Source: Microcoleus sp. LEGE 07076 (GTDB lineage Bacteria > Cyanobacteriota > Cyanobacteriia > Cyanobacteriales > Microcoleaceae). From it: 39,797 nucleotides of DNA. Numbering within the stretch: the stretch's first letter is position 1; the number at the start of each line of letters is the position of its first letter. Shown piece by piece: positions 23,712 to 36,804 of this stretch. The stretch covers positions 1 through 39,797 of the forward strand of contig NZ_JADEWV010000042.1 of NCBI RefSeq assembly GCF_015207455.1. The letters run 5' to 3'. Under the pieces are notes generated by a model. That model worked only from the letters and a program-made list of their open reading frames with translations. It was not told where the DNA came from and searched no databases. The position numbers were made by a program, and so were the translations under genes.

Positions 23712-25043
23712 ATGAAAAATTTTAAATTAATTAAGCAAAGCCAAGAAATTATAAAAATTGCTGCGGTCAACTTGGCGCTTTTACTTGTTTTCCTAGAACT
23801 CGGTTCCGTGGGATGGTATTTTCTCAAGCACAAGCAATTTTTCTATACTAGACAAAAGACGCAAGATAAGTCGGCTTTAGGAATCAATTTAGAAGGAGTG
23901 CGGCTAAATCAGTCTATTGTCGAAAGGTTTCATCCTTTTTTTGGGTTTGTTCAAAAACCCAGCACTGATTTTCGCCCCGGTTTTAAGGTTAACAACTACG
24001 GATTTATCTCTCCTTATGATTACCCTTTGAAGAAAACCAAGAAAAATCAATTTATTATTGGAGTTTTTGGCGGTTCTGTGGCTTCTAATTATGGAATATT
24101 TGAAGTACAAAATAAAATTTTGCCTCGATACCTCAAGCAGGTTCCCGGTTTACAGGATAAGGAGTTTGTAGTTTTGTCTTTTGCTACGGGAGGCTACAAA
24201 CAGCCGCAACAGTTATTAGTTTTAAACTATTTTTTGGCTTTGGGTCAAGAATTAGATATGGTTGTGAATATAGATGGCTTTAATGAAGTAGCACTTTCTA
24301 ATCTCAATAATAAAAATAAAATTGATTTGGCGATGCCAAGTATTCAACACATTCTGCCGCTGACTCAGTTAGCGAATAATAGTCTTTCTGTAAAAGCTAT
24401 GAAAACAACTCTGAGAATTCAAGAAACTAAAACTAAGATTACTCAGGGTTTGGAAAGTTTGCAACACTGTTCTTTGGCTGCGTGCGATGCTTTGATTTCT
24501 GTTTACGTTCAAAATTTAGTCAACAATTATCGCAAAGATACGATCGCCTTTGAGAAAGAACGCACTAAACTCCAAAAAGATGACGGCGGTAGCGTTGTTT
24601 ATATCAATACTAATAAGTCGGTTTTAGAGGATTCAGCAGCTTTTGAAAAAATGGCATCGAATTGGGCAAAAAGTTCAATTTTTATGCACAAAGTGCTGTC
24701 TGCTAGCAATGTGCCGTATTTTCAGGTTTTGCAGCCAAATCAATATTATCAGACGAAAAGGGTGTTTGGTGAATCTGAAAAGCAGATTGCTTTTAACAAG
24801 GATACTCCTTATGCTAAGGCTGTGGAAATTGGCTATCCCGCTCTTTTGAGTAAGTTTCCAAATTTGAAAAAAAATAATGTTGATATATTGAATGCTGTGA
24901 ATGTTTTTGACAAGAGTAAAGATGCTGTTTATGTAGATAGCTGCTGTCATTACAATCAAGCTGGAGAGGTGGTTTTTAGCAATTATGTGGGGAGATATAT
25001 TCTGGAATCTTTGCGGAAGGATGAGGCTAGGAGTAAGAAGTAG
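23712..25043 (+). CDS. SGNH-like membrane-anchored protein, paralogue 2
   Basis: A 443-residue tandem paralogue of the preceding gene. The same blocks occur in the same order: IGVFGGSVASNY, VLSFATGGYKQPQQ, VVNIDGFNEVALSNLN and DSCCHYNQAGEVVF. Stretches around YFLALGQELD and the SNLNNK region are nearly identical between the two, so the duplication is fairly recent or conserved. N-terminal membrane anchor at about 14-34. The gene before it ends 6 bases upstream. It closes the cluster; downstream is a repeat array, not a gene. Confidence 0.8.
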   Translation: MKNFKLIKQSQEIIKIAAVNLALLLVFLELGSVGWYFLKHKQFFYTRQKTQDKSALGINLEGVRLNQSIVERFHPFFGFVQKPSTDFRPGFKVNNYGFISPYDYPLKKTKKNQFIIGVFGGSVASNYGIFEVQNKILPRYLKQVPGLQDKEFVVLSFATGGYKQPQQLLVLNYFLALGQELDMVVNIDGFNEVALSNLNNKNKIDLAMPSIQHILPLTQLANNSLSVKAMKTTLRIQETKTKITQGLESLQHCSLAACDALISVYVQNLVNNYRKDTIAFEKERTKLQKDDGGSVVYINTNKSVLEDSAAFEKMASNWAKSSIFMHKVLSASNVPYFQVLQPNQYYQTKRVFGESEKQIAFNKDTPYAKAVEIGYPALLSKFPNLKKNNVDILNAVNVFDKSKDAVYVDSCCHYNQAGEVVFSNYVGRYILESLRKDEARSKK

Positions 25044-25669
25044 TAGGGGAGGGTAGCATCTCATTTTTGCAAGAAGTCATTAGTCATTAGTTATTTTCTT
25101 GAGTAGTCGTAGGGTGCGGATCCATGAAAAATCCTCAAGGTCGATCGACTTTTCGAGTAGCGACGCACCTGATACCATTTATAAAAAAGCTTGCTTCAGA
25201 AAAATTTTTGGGCTCCGTGAACGTCCGGGTTGTTTCCTCAGTCGTTGAAAACAACAGGTGCGTCGCTCGAAACAGTCGCTCTTGCTTGAGGATTGTCGAT
25301 AGTGACGCACCCTACTGCTATGAACCTGTAGTCAGGAATGCGAGTCCTCAAAAATTGATCGGTTTCCTCAGTCGTTGAAAACAACAGGTGCGTCGCTCGA
25401 AACAGTCGCTCTTGCTTGAGGATTGTCGATAGCGACGCACCCTACTGCTATGAACCTGTAGTCAGGAATGCGAGTCCTCAAAAATTGATCGGTTTCCTCA
25501 GTCGTTGAAAACAACAGGTGCGTCGCTCGAAACAGTCGCTCTTGCTTGAGGATTGTCGATAGTGACGCACCCTACTGCTATGAACCTGTAGTCAGGAATG
25601 CGAGTCCTCAAAAATTGATCGGGACTCGCATTCCTCACTGCGAACCTATTTTACCGCCGATCGCAAATT
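25044..25669. repeat. Intergenic region with a 3-copy 130-bp tandem repeat
   Basis: Three units at 25231-25360, 25361-25490 and 25491-25620 (period 130) are almost identical; one visible difference is AGTGACGCACC versus AGCGACGCACC. Each unit holds GTTGAAAACAAC (a small hairpin) and GGTGCGTCGCT pairing with AGCGACGCACC. Each ends GTCAGGAATGCGAGTCCTC, which pairs with GGACTCGCATTCCTCACTG just past the last unit (25621-25640). An open frame 25124-25378 crosses them but is translated repeat. A partial copy of the arm (AGCGACGCACC) lies at about 25159. Confidence 0.9.
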
Positions 25670-27001
25670 TTAGGTTTTTGGTTCGGTTTTAGCTCGATCG
25701 CCCGCCGACTCGATCGGCATTACCAATATCTTATCAACTCGGTTCCCGTCCATATCGACTACTTCGACGCGCAAACCGTTCCACTCAAAATGCTCGGCTG
25801 CTGTCGGAATTTTGCCCAAATTTGTAATCACAAAACCGCCCATTGTGTGGTAGCTACCCCTATTTTCTGATGATAGTTCTTCGATGCCAAACAAATCGAA
25901 AAAATCTTCTACTGCCAGCATTCCGTCTAACAGCCAAGAACCGTCCTCGCGCTGCACTGCTTGGGGTTCGTCCGCATCTTCTACTGAGGGAAAGTCGCCA
26001 ACGAGTTCGACTAAAATGTCGTTGACTGTAACCAATCCTTGAATGACGCCGTATTCGTCTACCACTAAGGCAATTTGATTGCTAGATTGCTTGAAAAGCT
26101 CTAATACTTTTAAACCGCGCGTGCTTTCAGGCACAAATAAAGGCCTGCGTAAAGAAGCACTTAAATCGAGGGGTTGACCGGTCAAAGTGCGAGACAGCAT
26201 ATCGGTAACGTGTACTAAACCGACAACGTTATCGAGTCCGCCCTGACAAACAGGAAACCGAGAATGACCGCTGCCGAGCATTTTTTGGCGGTTTTCTTCT
26301 ACTGACTCGTCTAGGTCGAGCCAAGTAAGATCGGGTCGCGGGGTCATTAAGGCGCTGACTCGCCGATCGCCCAAACGAAAGACTCTTTCTACCATGTCTT
26401 GTTCGGCTTCTTCAAAGGTTCCTGCCTCGGTTCCTTGCTCGATTAAAACTTTAATTTCTTCCTCTGTAACTTGCGGTTCTGTTGAAGGCGAAATCCCCAT
26501 GATTCGCAGCACTAAGTCGGTGGAATAACTTAAAACATAAACGGCGGGAGCGCCAATTTTTGAGAGCATTCGCATGGAAATAGCGACACTGGAGGCGATC
26601 GGCTCAGGGTTGTTGAGGGCGAGGCGCTTGGGCACGAGTTCGCCGATAATTATGGTGAGATAAGTGATGGTTAAAATTGCGATGACTGAGGCGATCGCCC
26701 CTGAGTAGGGGGCCAGTGCCGGAATCAAGCGCAACACAGGCTCTACTCTTTTAGAAATGGTCGTTTCTCCGAAAGCGCCCGAAAGGATAGCCAGCAACGT
26801 AATCCCGATTTGAACTGTCGGCAAGAACTGATTGGGGGCATTAGCCAGATCCAGCGCTACGCGGGCATTTATCGAACCCTGGTTGGCCATCTGTTGCAGT
26901 CTCACCTTCCGTACTGAGATGATGGCCATCTCTGACATCACAAACACGCCATTGAGGAAAACCAGCAGGAGAACAATCAGAAGGTCTATACTTTGGGACA
27001 T
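25670..27001 (-). CDS. CNNM/CorC-HlyC family transporter (hemolysin-family protein)
   Basis: A 443-residue inner-membrane protein. The N-terminal DUF21 transmembrane domain spans about residues 1-200 (LIVLLLVFLNGVFVMSEMAIISV). A tandem CBS pair follows at about 215-335 (MTPRPDLTWLDLDE, VPESTRGLKVLELFKQ, LVVDEYGVIQGLVT), and a C-terminal CorC_HlyC domain at about 350-430. Members are linked to magnesium or cobalt efflux and are often mis-named hemolysins. The order and length are complete. Single gene, divergent from mfd across a 328-bp gap. Confidence 0.92.
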   Translation of the reverse strand: MSQSIDLLIVLLLVFLNGVFVMSEMAIISVRKVRLQQMANQGSINARVALDLANAPNQFLPTVQIGITLLAILSGAFGETTISKRVEPVLRLIPALAPYSGAIASVIAILTITYLTIIIGELVPKRLALNNPEPIASSVAISMRMLSKIGAPAVYVLSYSTDLVLRIMGISPSTEPQVTEEEIKVLIEQGTEAGTFEEAEQDMVERVFRLGDRRVSALMTPRPDLTWLDLDESVEENRQKMLGSGHSRFPVCQGGLDNVVGLVHVTDMLSRTLTGQPLDLSASLRRPLFVPESTRGLKVLELFKQSSNQIALVVDEYGVIQGLVTVNDILVELVGDFPSVEDADEPQAVQREDGSWLLDGMLAVEDFFDLFGIEELSSENRGSYHTMGGFVITNLGKIPTAAEHFEWNGLRVEVVDMDGNRVDKILVMPIESAGDRAKTEPKT

Positions 27002-27329
27002 TTCTCAAATTATCGGTGGTAAAGGCGAAGCACACTGCCCGGTTAGTCGATTTTAGATTTTAGATTGAACTGAATCCACAATCTGGGGTCTGTGTCAATC
27101 TAGATCGACAATCTCGATTTGGCGATCGACCTGTCCCTAGATTAACGGAACTGGTTCATTTAGATCGCAAGTTCGAGATATTTGCACAAAGCCGATTGCA
27201 GATATCTACCCGCAGTAGAGCAGAACTACCAACAGCCGATCGCCACAATGATAGAGGTTTGTCGTACAATCGAACTTAGTAGGCAGCCGTGAAGAGCCGA
27301 TACCCATCGGGGGTTAAAATTAATAGCGC
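27002..27329. other. Divergent promoter region between the CNNM gene and mfd
   Basis: No gene is supported. TTTTAGATTTTAGATT near 27050 is a short heptamer-type repeat, and there are several CGATCG motifs. The TACAAT at about 27266, 60 bases before the mfd ATG, could be a -10, but no matching -35 stands out. Confidence 0.4.
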
Positions 27330-30300
27330 ATGACTTTCTCTTCGATAATTCGTACCCTGGGGCGATCGCCCCTAGCCACAGAACTTCTCAACAAGCTCAA
27401 ACAGCATCACTGCTTGCAACTGTCCGGCATCGCCCGTTTGCCCAAAGGCCTAATAGCTTCCGCCCTCGCACAGCAAGAAGGGCGAAACCTGTTGGTGGTG
27501 ACAGCCACTCTGGAAGAAGCAGGGCGCTGGGTTGCCGGGTTAGAAGCAATGGGCTGGCAAACCGTTTATTTTTACCCGACTTCGGAAGCTTCGCCCTACG
27601 AGCTATCTTACTCCGACGAGAACGAAATGACTTGGGGGCAAATGCAGGTGCTCGCCGACTTGGCGGACAAGGAAGAAACAACCGCCAGCGCCTCGAAGCC
27701 GATCGCCATTGTCGCCACAGAAAGAGCTCTCCAGCCTCATTTGCCGCCTCGCAGTGCTTTTGAACCCTACTGTCTGACGCTGAAGCGAGGCGAAGTTCAA
27801 GACTCCAAAATACTTGACCGCCAACTGGCCTCGATGGGGTACGATCGGGTGAATTTGGTGGAAATGGAGGGGCAGTGGAGCCGCCGGGGCGATATTGTTG
27901 ATGTGTTTCCCGTGGCGGCGGAGTTGCCGATGCGACTCGAATGGTTCGGGGATAATTTGGAACAACTGCGGGAGTTCGATCCGTCTTCGCAGCGATCGCT
28001 CGATAAGGTCGATCGATTAGTTTTAACTCCTACTAACTTTAACACAATTATTAAAGCGGTATTAGCCGAAAAAAATCTTGACAAAATCAACGAATTAGGC
28101 TTTGTTGACACAGAAAATGAAGCCGAAAAATTTGTCCGCAGGCTGTTGGGTTTAGCGTTTGAAAAACCAGCGTCTTTGTTGGATTATTTGCCGGAAAATA
28201 CCTTAGTTGCAGTTGACGAACCTGCTCCATGCGAAGCTCACAGCAACTGCTGGTTTGAGAACGCACAGGAACAGTGGGAAAGTTGCAATCGGGAATCTGC
28301 AGTAGCGGCTGGGGAAACAGAAAAGTTGCCAATTGCTAATTTGAAAGTTCCGAAAATTCACCGCACTTTTGCAGAATCTATGGTAGGTGTCGCAGGTTTC
28401 GAGCGGCTGGAACTTTCAGAATTAGCCGAAGATTCTGCAACTGGAAAATCTCAAATGCCTGCAATTAATTTGGCTTCTCGGCCGGTGCCTGTGATGCCTC
28501 ACCAATTTGCCAAGCTGTCTCAAATGCTCAGGGAAGAGCGCGATCGGGGTTTTGCCGTGTTTCTGGTTTCGGCTCAACCGAGCCGCTCTGTTTCTCTGCT
28601 GTCGGAACACGACTGTCCGGCTCAGTTTGTGGTGAATCCTCGGGACTTTTTGGCGATCGACAAGTTGCAGTTGCAGCACGTTCCGGTGGCTTTGAAGTAC
28701 AGCGGGCTGGCAGAATTGGAAGGGTTTATTCTGCCGACTTTTCGGATAGTTGTAATTACCGATCGGGAATTCTACGGCCAGCATTCTTTGGCAACTTTTA
28801 GCTACGTCCGCAAACGCCGCCGCGCTGCTTCTAAAAAGGTTGACCCGCACAAGCTCAGTCCGGGGGATTTTGTGGTGCACCGCCAGCACGGAGTTGGCAA
28901 GTTTCTCAAGTTGGAACGCTTGACGGTCGATCGGGAAACTCGCGAATATTTGGTGCTCCAATACGCTGACGGTACTCTGAGAGTCGCAGCTGACCAGTTG
29001 GGCGCTCTGTCGAGGTTTCGGACTGTCGGCGATCAAGTACCGAAACTCAACAAGCTGACTGGTCAAACTTGGGAAAAAACTAAAACTAAAGTTCGCAAAG
29101 CTGTTAAAAAATTGGCGGTTGATTTGCTGAATCTTTACGCTAAAAGAGCTAAGCAACAAGGTTATGCTTTTCCTCCTGATATGCCTTGGCAGCAAGAGTT
29201 GGAGGATTCTTTTCCCTACCAGCCAACGCCGGATCAGTTGAAGGCTACTTTTGATGTCAAACGTGACATGGAGGGCGATCGACCGATGGATCGCCTGGTC
29301 TGCGGTGATGTCGGTTTTGGCAAGACGGAAGTCGCTCTGAGAGCTATTTTTAAGGCGGTTACAGCGGGTAAGCAGGTGGCTTTGCTCGCTCCGACGACGA
29401 TTTTAACCCAACAGCATTATCACACCCTCTCAGAGCGTTTTTCGCCTTATCCGATCCAAGTTGGTTTGCTCAATCGCTTTCGCACCGAAACCGAGCGCCG
29501 GGAAATTCACAAGCGCTTGGCCACAGGAGAGCTAGATGTGATTGTCGGTACTCAATCTGTTTTGAGCAAGGCGATTAAATTTCGGGATTTGGGCCTGTTG
29601 GTGGTGGACGAAGAACAGCGGTTTGGGGTTAAACAAAAGGAAGCTATTAAAGCTCTAAAAACTGAAGTAGATGTGCTCACTCTCACCGCAACGCCGATTC
29701 CCCGGACTTTGTATATGTCGCTGTCGGGGATTCGGGAGATGAGTTTGATCGCCACTCCGCCGCCAAGCCGCCGCCCGATTCAGACTCATTTGGCACCCTA
29801 CGATTTGGAAGCGGTACGGACTGCTATTCGTCAAGAGTTGGACAGGGGCGGTCAGGTTTTTTATGTCGTGCCCCGGATTGAGGGGATTGATGAGTTGGCG
29901 GATACTTTGCAAACAATGGTTCCGGGGGCGAGAATTGCGATCGCTCACGGTCAAATGGAGGCTTCGCAACTAGAATCGATCATGCTGACTTTTAGCGCGG
30001 CCGAGTTCGATATTTTGGTGTGCACCACAATTATTGAGTCGGGTTTGGATATTCCCCGTGTCAATACAATTTTGATTGAAGACGCGCAGCGGTTCGGTTT
30101 GGGCCAACTCTACCAGTTGCGGGGAAGGGTGGGGCGCGCCGGAATTCAAGCTCACGCTTGGCTGTTTTATCCGAAGCAGAATAAGCTTTCGGATTCTGCA
30201 AGGCAGCGGCTGCGGGCAATTCAAGAGTTCGCGCAGTTGGGATCGGGCTATCAGTTGGCCGTCCGAGATATGGAAATTCGCGGTTCGGGTGATGTTTTGG

Positions 30301-30869
30301 GAACTGAACAGTCCGGTCAAATGGAGGCGATCGGTTTTGATTTGTATGCTGAAATGTTAGAAGAGGCAATTCGCGAAATTAAAGGTCAGGAAATTCCCAA
30401 GGTTGAGGACACACAAATCGATCTCAATTTGACTGCGTTTATTCCTGCTGATTATATCGGGGATTTGGACCAAAAAATGAGCGCTTACCGTTCTGTGGCT
30501 TCTGCTGATACCCCAGAAGCTTTGCAGCAGATTCGGGCCGATTGGTGCGATCGTTACGGGCCCATTCCTCTTCCGGCCCAGCAACTGATCCGCGTTGTCG
30601 AACTCAAACAAATTGCCAAGCAAATCGGTTTTTCTCGCATCAAACCGGAAAACAAGCAGCACATTGTTTTGGAAACGCCGATGGAGGAACCTGCTTGGAA
30701 TTTGCTAAAAGCTAATTTGCCGGAACATTTGCGCTCTCGTTTTGTGTACAGCAAGGGGAAGGTTACTATTCGAGGTATGGCAGTTTTGACTGCCGAAAAG
30801 CAGTTGGATAATTTGATAGATTGGTTGGGTAAAATGCAGGACGCTTTGCCAGAAGCCAATGTTTTTTAA
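27330..30869 (+). CDS. mfd: Transcription-repair coupling factor Mfd
   Basis: Superfamily 2 translocase that removes stalled RNA polymerase and recruits UvrA. Order of domains: UvrB-like N-terminal part (about 20-300, with [25 protein letters not shown]), the RNA polymerase interaction domain beginning at [21 protein letters not shown] (about 505), and the RecG-like helicase with Walker [12 protein letters not shown] (about 658), DEEQRFG (about 760) and [12 protein letters not shown]. The C-terminal TRCF domain follows from about 1020. At 1179 residues the length is normal, and no frameshift or repeat insert is seen. The ATG at 27330 is directly upstream of a conserved N-terminus. Confidence 0.96.
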   Translation: MTFSSIIRTLGRSPLATELLNKLKQHHCLQLSGIARLPKGLIASALAQQEGRNLLVVTATLEEAGRWVAGLEAMGWQTVYFYPTSEASPYELSYSDENEMTWGQMQVLADLADKEETTASASKPIAIVATERALQPHLPPRSAFEPYCLTLKRGEVQDSKILDRQLASMGYDRVNLVEMEGQWSRRGDIVDVFPVAAELPMRLEWFGDNLEQLREFDPSSQRSLDKVDRLVLTPTNFNTIIKAVLAEKNLDKINELGFVDTENEAEKFVRRLLGLAFEKPASLLDYLPENTLVAVDEPAPCEAHSNCWFENAQEQWESCNRESAVAAGETEKLPIANLKVPKIHRTFAESMVGVAGFERLELSELAEDSATGKSQMPAINLASRPVPVMPHQFAKLSQMLREERDRGFAVFLVSAQPSRSVSLLSEHDCPAQFVVNPRDFLAIDKLQLQHVPVALKYSGLAELEGFILPTFRIVVITDREFYGQHSLATFSYVRKRRRAASKKVDPHKLSPGDFVVHRQHGVGKFLKLERLTVDRETREYLVLQYADGTLRVAADQLGALSRFRTVGDQVPKLNKLTGQTWEKTKTKVRKAVKKLAVDLLNLYAKRAKQQGYAFPPDMPWQQELEDSFPYQPTPDQLKATFDVKRDMEGDRPMDRLVCGDVGFGKTEVALRAIFKAVTAGKQVALLAPTTILTQQHYHTLSERFSPYPIQVGLLNRFRTETERREIHKRLATGELDVIVGTQSVLSKAIKFRDLGLLVVDEEQRFGVKQKEAIKALKTEVDVLTLTATPIPRTLYMSLSGIREMSLIATPPPSRRPIQTHLAPYDLEAVRTAIRQELDRGGQVFYVVPRIEGIDELADTLQTMVPGARIAIAHGQMEASQLESIMLTFSAAEFDILVCTTIIESGLDIPRVNTILIEDAQRFGLGQLYQLRGRVGRAGIQAHAWLFYPKQNKLSDSARQRLRAIQEFAQLGSGYQLAVRDMEIRGSGDVLGTEQSGQMEAIGFDLYAEMLEEAIREIKGQEIPKVEDTQIDLNLTAFIPADYIGDLDQKMSAYRSVASADTPEALQQIRADWCDRYGPIPLPAQQLIRVVELKQIAKQIGFSRIKPENKQHIVLETPMEEPAWNLLKANLPEHLRSRFVYSKGKVTIRGMAVLTAEKQLDNLIDWLGKMQDALPEANVF

Positions 30870-31425
30870 GCTCGGCTCAATTTGTCTTTCGCCATCCAAC
30901 ATCAGTCCCAGCGTTCCACTCTTTATATCGTTTCCGGTTGCACCAGAATAATAAAATAGAGTCAACAGTCAACACTCATATCAAATCCTCTCTTCATCGG
31001 AATAATAAAATCGAGTCAACAGTCAACAGTCAACAGTCAACATCATGTATGAGTGTAACCGAAAATGAGATCACCTGACGGTACAACCGGAATTGATATT
31101 ACCCAACACTTGTTTTATCTTTTGGAGTAAATATCAAATCTCAAATATCAAATCGACGCTCCGCACGGGTTGCCAGAAATCCGGTTTTTTCGCAAAAATA
31201 CTGGTTTAAAACCATCTATAGCGGTTCTCAGTTAGGTGTGAGGTATGCCCGGAAGGCCGGCGCTGGCCGAGGATACCTCATCTTTTTGAGAAATGCTAGA
31301 TATCGGCTAAACAACCCGGTTTCTTTGCGGGCGAGTGCCTGAACCCGAAGCGTCATACCGATGGAACCCCAAAAAATATTACTGCTGTTTTCAAGATTAT
31401 TTTAGCTGCATCAAGGATTAAAATA
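30870..31425. repeat. Repeat-rich intergenic region after mfd
   Basis: No gene is supported. STRR heptamers GTCAACA occur at 30961-30975 and 31015-31041, on either side of a duplicated CGGAATAATAAAAT-type segment. A hairpin with arms TGAGGTAT (31239-31246) and ATACCTCA (31273-31280), enclosing GGCCGGCGCTGGCC, is followed by CTTTTTG. AACCCGGTTTCTT near 31315 is a unit also found near 38185. Confidence 0.7.
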
Positions 31426-32091
31426 GTGAAAAAGTTAGTGTGTGTTTTTTTGGCGATCGCGCTAACGCAAGGAGTACCAACGGTGGTTGAAGCTCAACAA
31501 ATTATTGACCCCATCGAGCGGGTTGTCAGTGCAGGATTGATGAATAAAGATCCTAGCGGCAACTTTAATGCTGAGGGGCTTGTCAGCCGCGCCGAGTTGG
31601 CGGTGATTTTGGTAAAAACTTTTGGTTTGGAACGGCGGAAAACAGCTCAGAAATCGGATGTGGAATTACCGGATGTACCTAAAAGTTATTGGGCTTACAG
31701 TGCGATTCAAACTGCTTTTAAAACGGGAACAATGAGTGGATATCGCGACGGAATGTTTTTCCCAAATCAAAGGGTGACTCGCGCTGAGGCATTGGCAATT
31801 TTTGCTCAAGCTTACGGCATTTTTCAATTTTCCGACGCTACTATTACCGAGATTTTAGCTAAGTATCCAGATGCAGGGGAAATCCCCAGTTGGGCTAGAA
31901 AGTCTATGGCTACTGCACTTAATGAAGGGTTTGTGAATGTTGAATTCGGAACTAATAAAATTAATCCTTTGAAGCCGATGACTCGCTGGGATATCGCTTA
32001 CGCTTTGAGCAAGTATTTGGAACGGCAGGTAAGGCCAACTTCTATGCCGGTGCGTGAGGAACAGCCTCCGAATCGCGGCATGGGAAGGTAA
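31426..32091 (+). CDS. S-layer homology (SLH) domain protein, exported
   Basis: A 221-residue protein with a signal peptide (MKKLVCVFLAIALTQG to about residue 24). SLH-like segments follow: DPIERVVSAGLMNKDPSGNF with LVSRAELAVIL, then PDVPKSYWAYSAIQTAFKTG with RVTRAEALAIFAQAYG, and PDAGEIPSWARKSMATALNEG with PLKPMTRWDIAYALSK. SLH domains usually bind cell-wall polysaccharide. Without a second domain its job is unclear; a structural or anchoring role is inferred. The start is GTG at 31426 with AAGGA upstream. Confidence 0.85.
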   Translation: MKKLVCVFLAIALTQGVPTVVEAQQIIDPIERVVSAGLMNKDPSGNFNAEGLVSRAELAVILVKTFGLERRKTAQKSDVELPDVPKSYWAYSAIQTAFKTGTMSGYRDGMFFPNQRVTRAEALAIFAQAYGIFQFSDATITEILAKYPDAGEIPSWARKSMATALNEGFVNVEFGTNKINPLKPMTRWDIAYALSKYLERQVRPTSMPVREEQPPNRGMGR

Positions 32092-32427
32092 TATTTGTTC
32101 TGCATTAAAAATTTAATTTTTTGGGGCGGCAGGATGCTCTTCTCAAAACAGAGCAGTCGCAGGGTGCGCGGCTCTTAAAAATCGATCGCGAACAATCGAC
32201 AATCTCATATATCCGTACCGTAATATCAAATTCGGTAGCATCGGAACGATTAAACCGCGAAGACGCTTTAGGCTTTCGCCGCGCGTCAGCGCTCTTATCG
32301 CAAAGGAAGGACGTACATTTTCTTGTTTCTCTTCCTATCTCTTCCTCGCCTTCGGGAACGGCTTCGCTGAAAGCGGTTCAGTAGCATTTTTTTTGAAAAA
32401 TGGTATCAAAAAAGTCGATCGCCCGCC
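32092..32427. other. Repeat-containing gap before the small ORF
   Basis: No gene is supported. The open frame 32121-32384 has repeat-like composition, including GCCTTCGGGAACGGCTTCG-type small palindromes near 32350 and GCTTTAGGCTTTCGCCGCG near 32265. Confidence 0.4.
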
Positions 32428-32547
32428 ATGCAAAATCCCGGAGATTTGGTGACTGTGAAAGCAGCCATCAAACCCCCAGGATTTAAAGTTTTCCTCTTAA
32501 ACGAGGCTCAAATTATTGTCGATAGGTGCGGGCTCAATCAGCAGTAG
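32428..32547 (+). CDS. Possible 39-residue small protein, tail-to-tail with the heme oxygenase gene
   Basis: The frame ATG 32428 to TAG 32545-32547 encodes 39 residues (MQNPGDLVTVKAAIKPPGF, then KVFLLNEAQIIVDRCG). The strand-rich composition with spaced hydrophobics looks protein-like. Its 3' end overlaps the last 14 bases of the heme oxygenase gene on the other strand. No clear ribosome-binding site and no known family, so it may be chance or a gene remnant. Confidence 0.3.
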   Translation: MQNPGDLVTVKAAIKPPGFKVFLLNEAQIIVDRCGLNQQ

Positions 32548-33250
32548 CCAATTCGGTACTGCCGCCGCCGCGCTTCCGCGTTAGGGTATTGAACAGCATC
32601 TGACCCACAGCTTTAATCAAATTGCCTTCTAACTCCATAAACATCTTCATGTTCATGCCAAAAGCTGCATTAGCTTCGTCAACAATGCGCTCTGCTGTAG
32701 CTTCGTCAATCGGCAGTTCATTCATTGCCTGACGGTAGTTAGCTTTGAATTCTTTTTCATCAGGAATATCCTGGAATTCATAAAAAGCAGTGCCTTCTCC
32801 CTCAGTAAGATTCATCCCGCGCTGGGCAATTCCCTTCAGGATTTGTCCGCCGGACAAATCGCCGAGATAGCGAGTGTAAGAATGAGCTACTAACAGTTCC
32901 GGTGCGGTAGCCGAGATTTCGTGAATCCGCTGCACGTAAGCTTTAGCTGCTGCTGACGGGGCTACTTGTTCGCGCCAGTTTGCACCGTAGTAGTAGAACA
33001 AATCTTGCTCTAAGCTTTGTTTGCGATTCAACTGGGAAAAGTAAATTTTTGAAACAACCGGATGCTGCTTTTGGCGTTCCATTTCCTCTTCCATTGCCGA
33101 GTAGACAAAGTAAAGGTTTCCTACTAACTTTCGGTAAGAAGTTTTTTCTACAACGCCTTTTAAAAAACACTTGACAAAACCGACGTTTTCTGCCATACTG
33201 TGGGACTTTTTCGTTCCCTCACGCAATTTGGTGGCTAAATTGATGCTCAT
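32534..33250 (-). CDS. ho1: Heme oxygenase (biliverdin-producing)
   Basis: Oxidises heme to biliverdin, the first step to phycobilin pigments, using ferredoxin. The proximal heme ligand His is at residue 17 (GTKKSHSMAE), and the distal-helix motif YLGDLSGGQILKG is at 128-140, with SYTRYLG just before. At 238 residues it has the size of cyanobacterial HO1. Two heme oxygenases are common; the low-oxygen form is not here. A ribosome site (AGAAGG) precedes the ATG. It is a single gene. Confidence 0.96.
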   Translation of the reverse strand: MSINLATKLREGTKKSHSMAENVGFVKCFLKGVVEKTSYRKLVGNLYFVYSAMEEEMERQKQHPVVSKIYFSQLNRKQSLEQDLFYYYGANWREQVAPSAAAKAYVQRIHEISATAPELLVAHSYTRYLGDLSGGQILKGIAQRGMNLTEGEGTAFYEFQDIPDEKEFKANYRQAMNELPIDEATAERIVDEANAAFGMNMKMFMELEGNLIKAVGQMLFNTLTRKRGGGSTELATAD

Positions 33251-33359
33251 GCTATATTGTCCAACCTTCTATTTTTGTGTTAGTTGATGGATGCGCCAAA
33301 AATCTAAAAATTACCTAAGCATTTACCTTAGATCGATTTGATGAGAGATTGTATTAATT

Positions 33360-33480
33360 TTTATAACAAAAGTTGGCGGTAGTCAGTTGGGGGTAGTCAT
33401 CAGTCATCAGCCACTAACTAATGACTAATGACTAATGACTCATCCTCGCCAGCAACTGTCAACTGCCAACTGCCAACTGT
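33360..33480. repeat. STRR heptamer runs between ho1 and gyrB
   Basis: ACTAATG units (about 33415-33440) are followed by CAACTGC/CAACTGT units (about 33456-33484). They lie between the gyrB stop and the ho1 start. No terminator is clear. Confidence 0.75.
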
Positions 33481-33488
33481 CAACTAAC

Positions 33489-36758
<3,270 letters not shown>

Positions 36759-36798
36759 CTAAAGCCCCAAAAGCTTCTAAAATGGAAAAACTCCTAAA

Positions 36799-36804
36799 AT
36801 TATA
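36799..36804 (-). promoter_or_regulatory. Likely extended -10 promoter of gyrB
   Basis: On the minus strand TGCTATAAT, an extended -10 (TGnTATAAT), lies 65 bases upstream of the gyrB ATG. The -35 is weak. Confidence 0.45.

Noticed and set aside
25124..25378. Open reading frame of 84 codons
   Set aside because: It crosses the 130-bp repeats and its sequence is translated repeat with no family pattern.
25231..25620. CRISPR-like array suggested by regularly repeated units
   Set aside because: Units are 130 bp and abut with no unique spacers, and no cas gene is near. It is a tandem repeat.
28422..29195. 257-codon minus-strand open frame inside mfd
   Set aside because: It is a shadow of the mfd frame with unnatural composition; mfd is intact on the plus strand.
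32121..32384. Open reading frame of 87 codons
   Set aside because: Composed of short interspersed repeats; no ribosome site and no recognisable domain.
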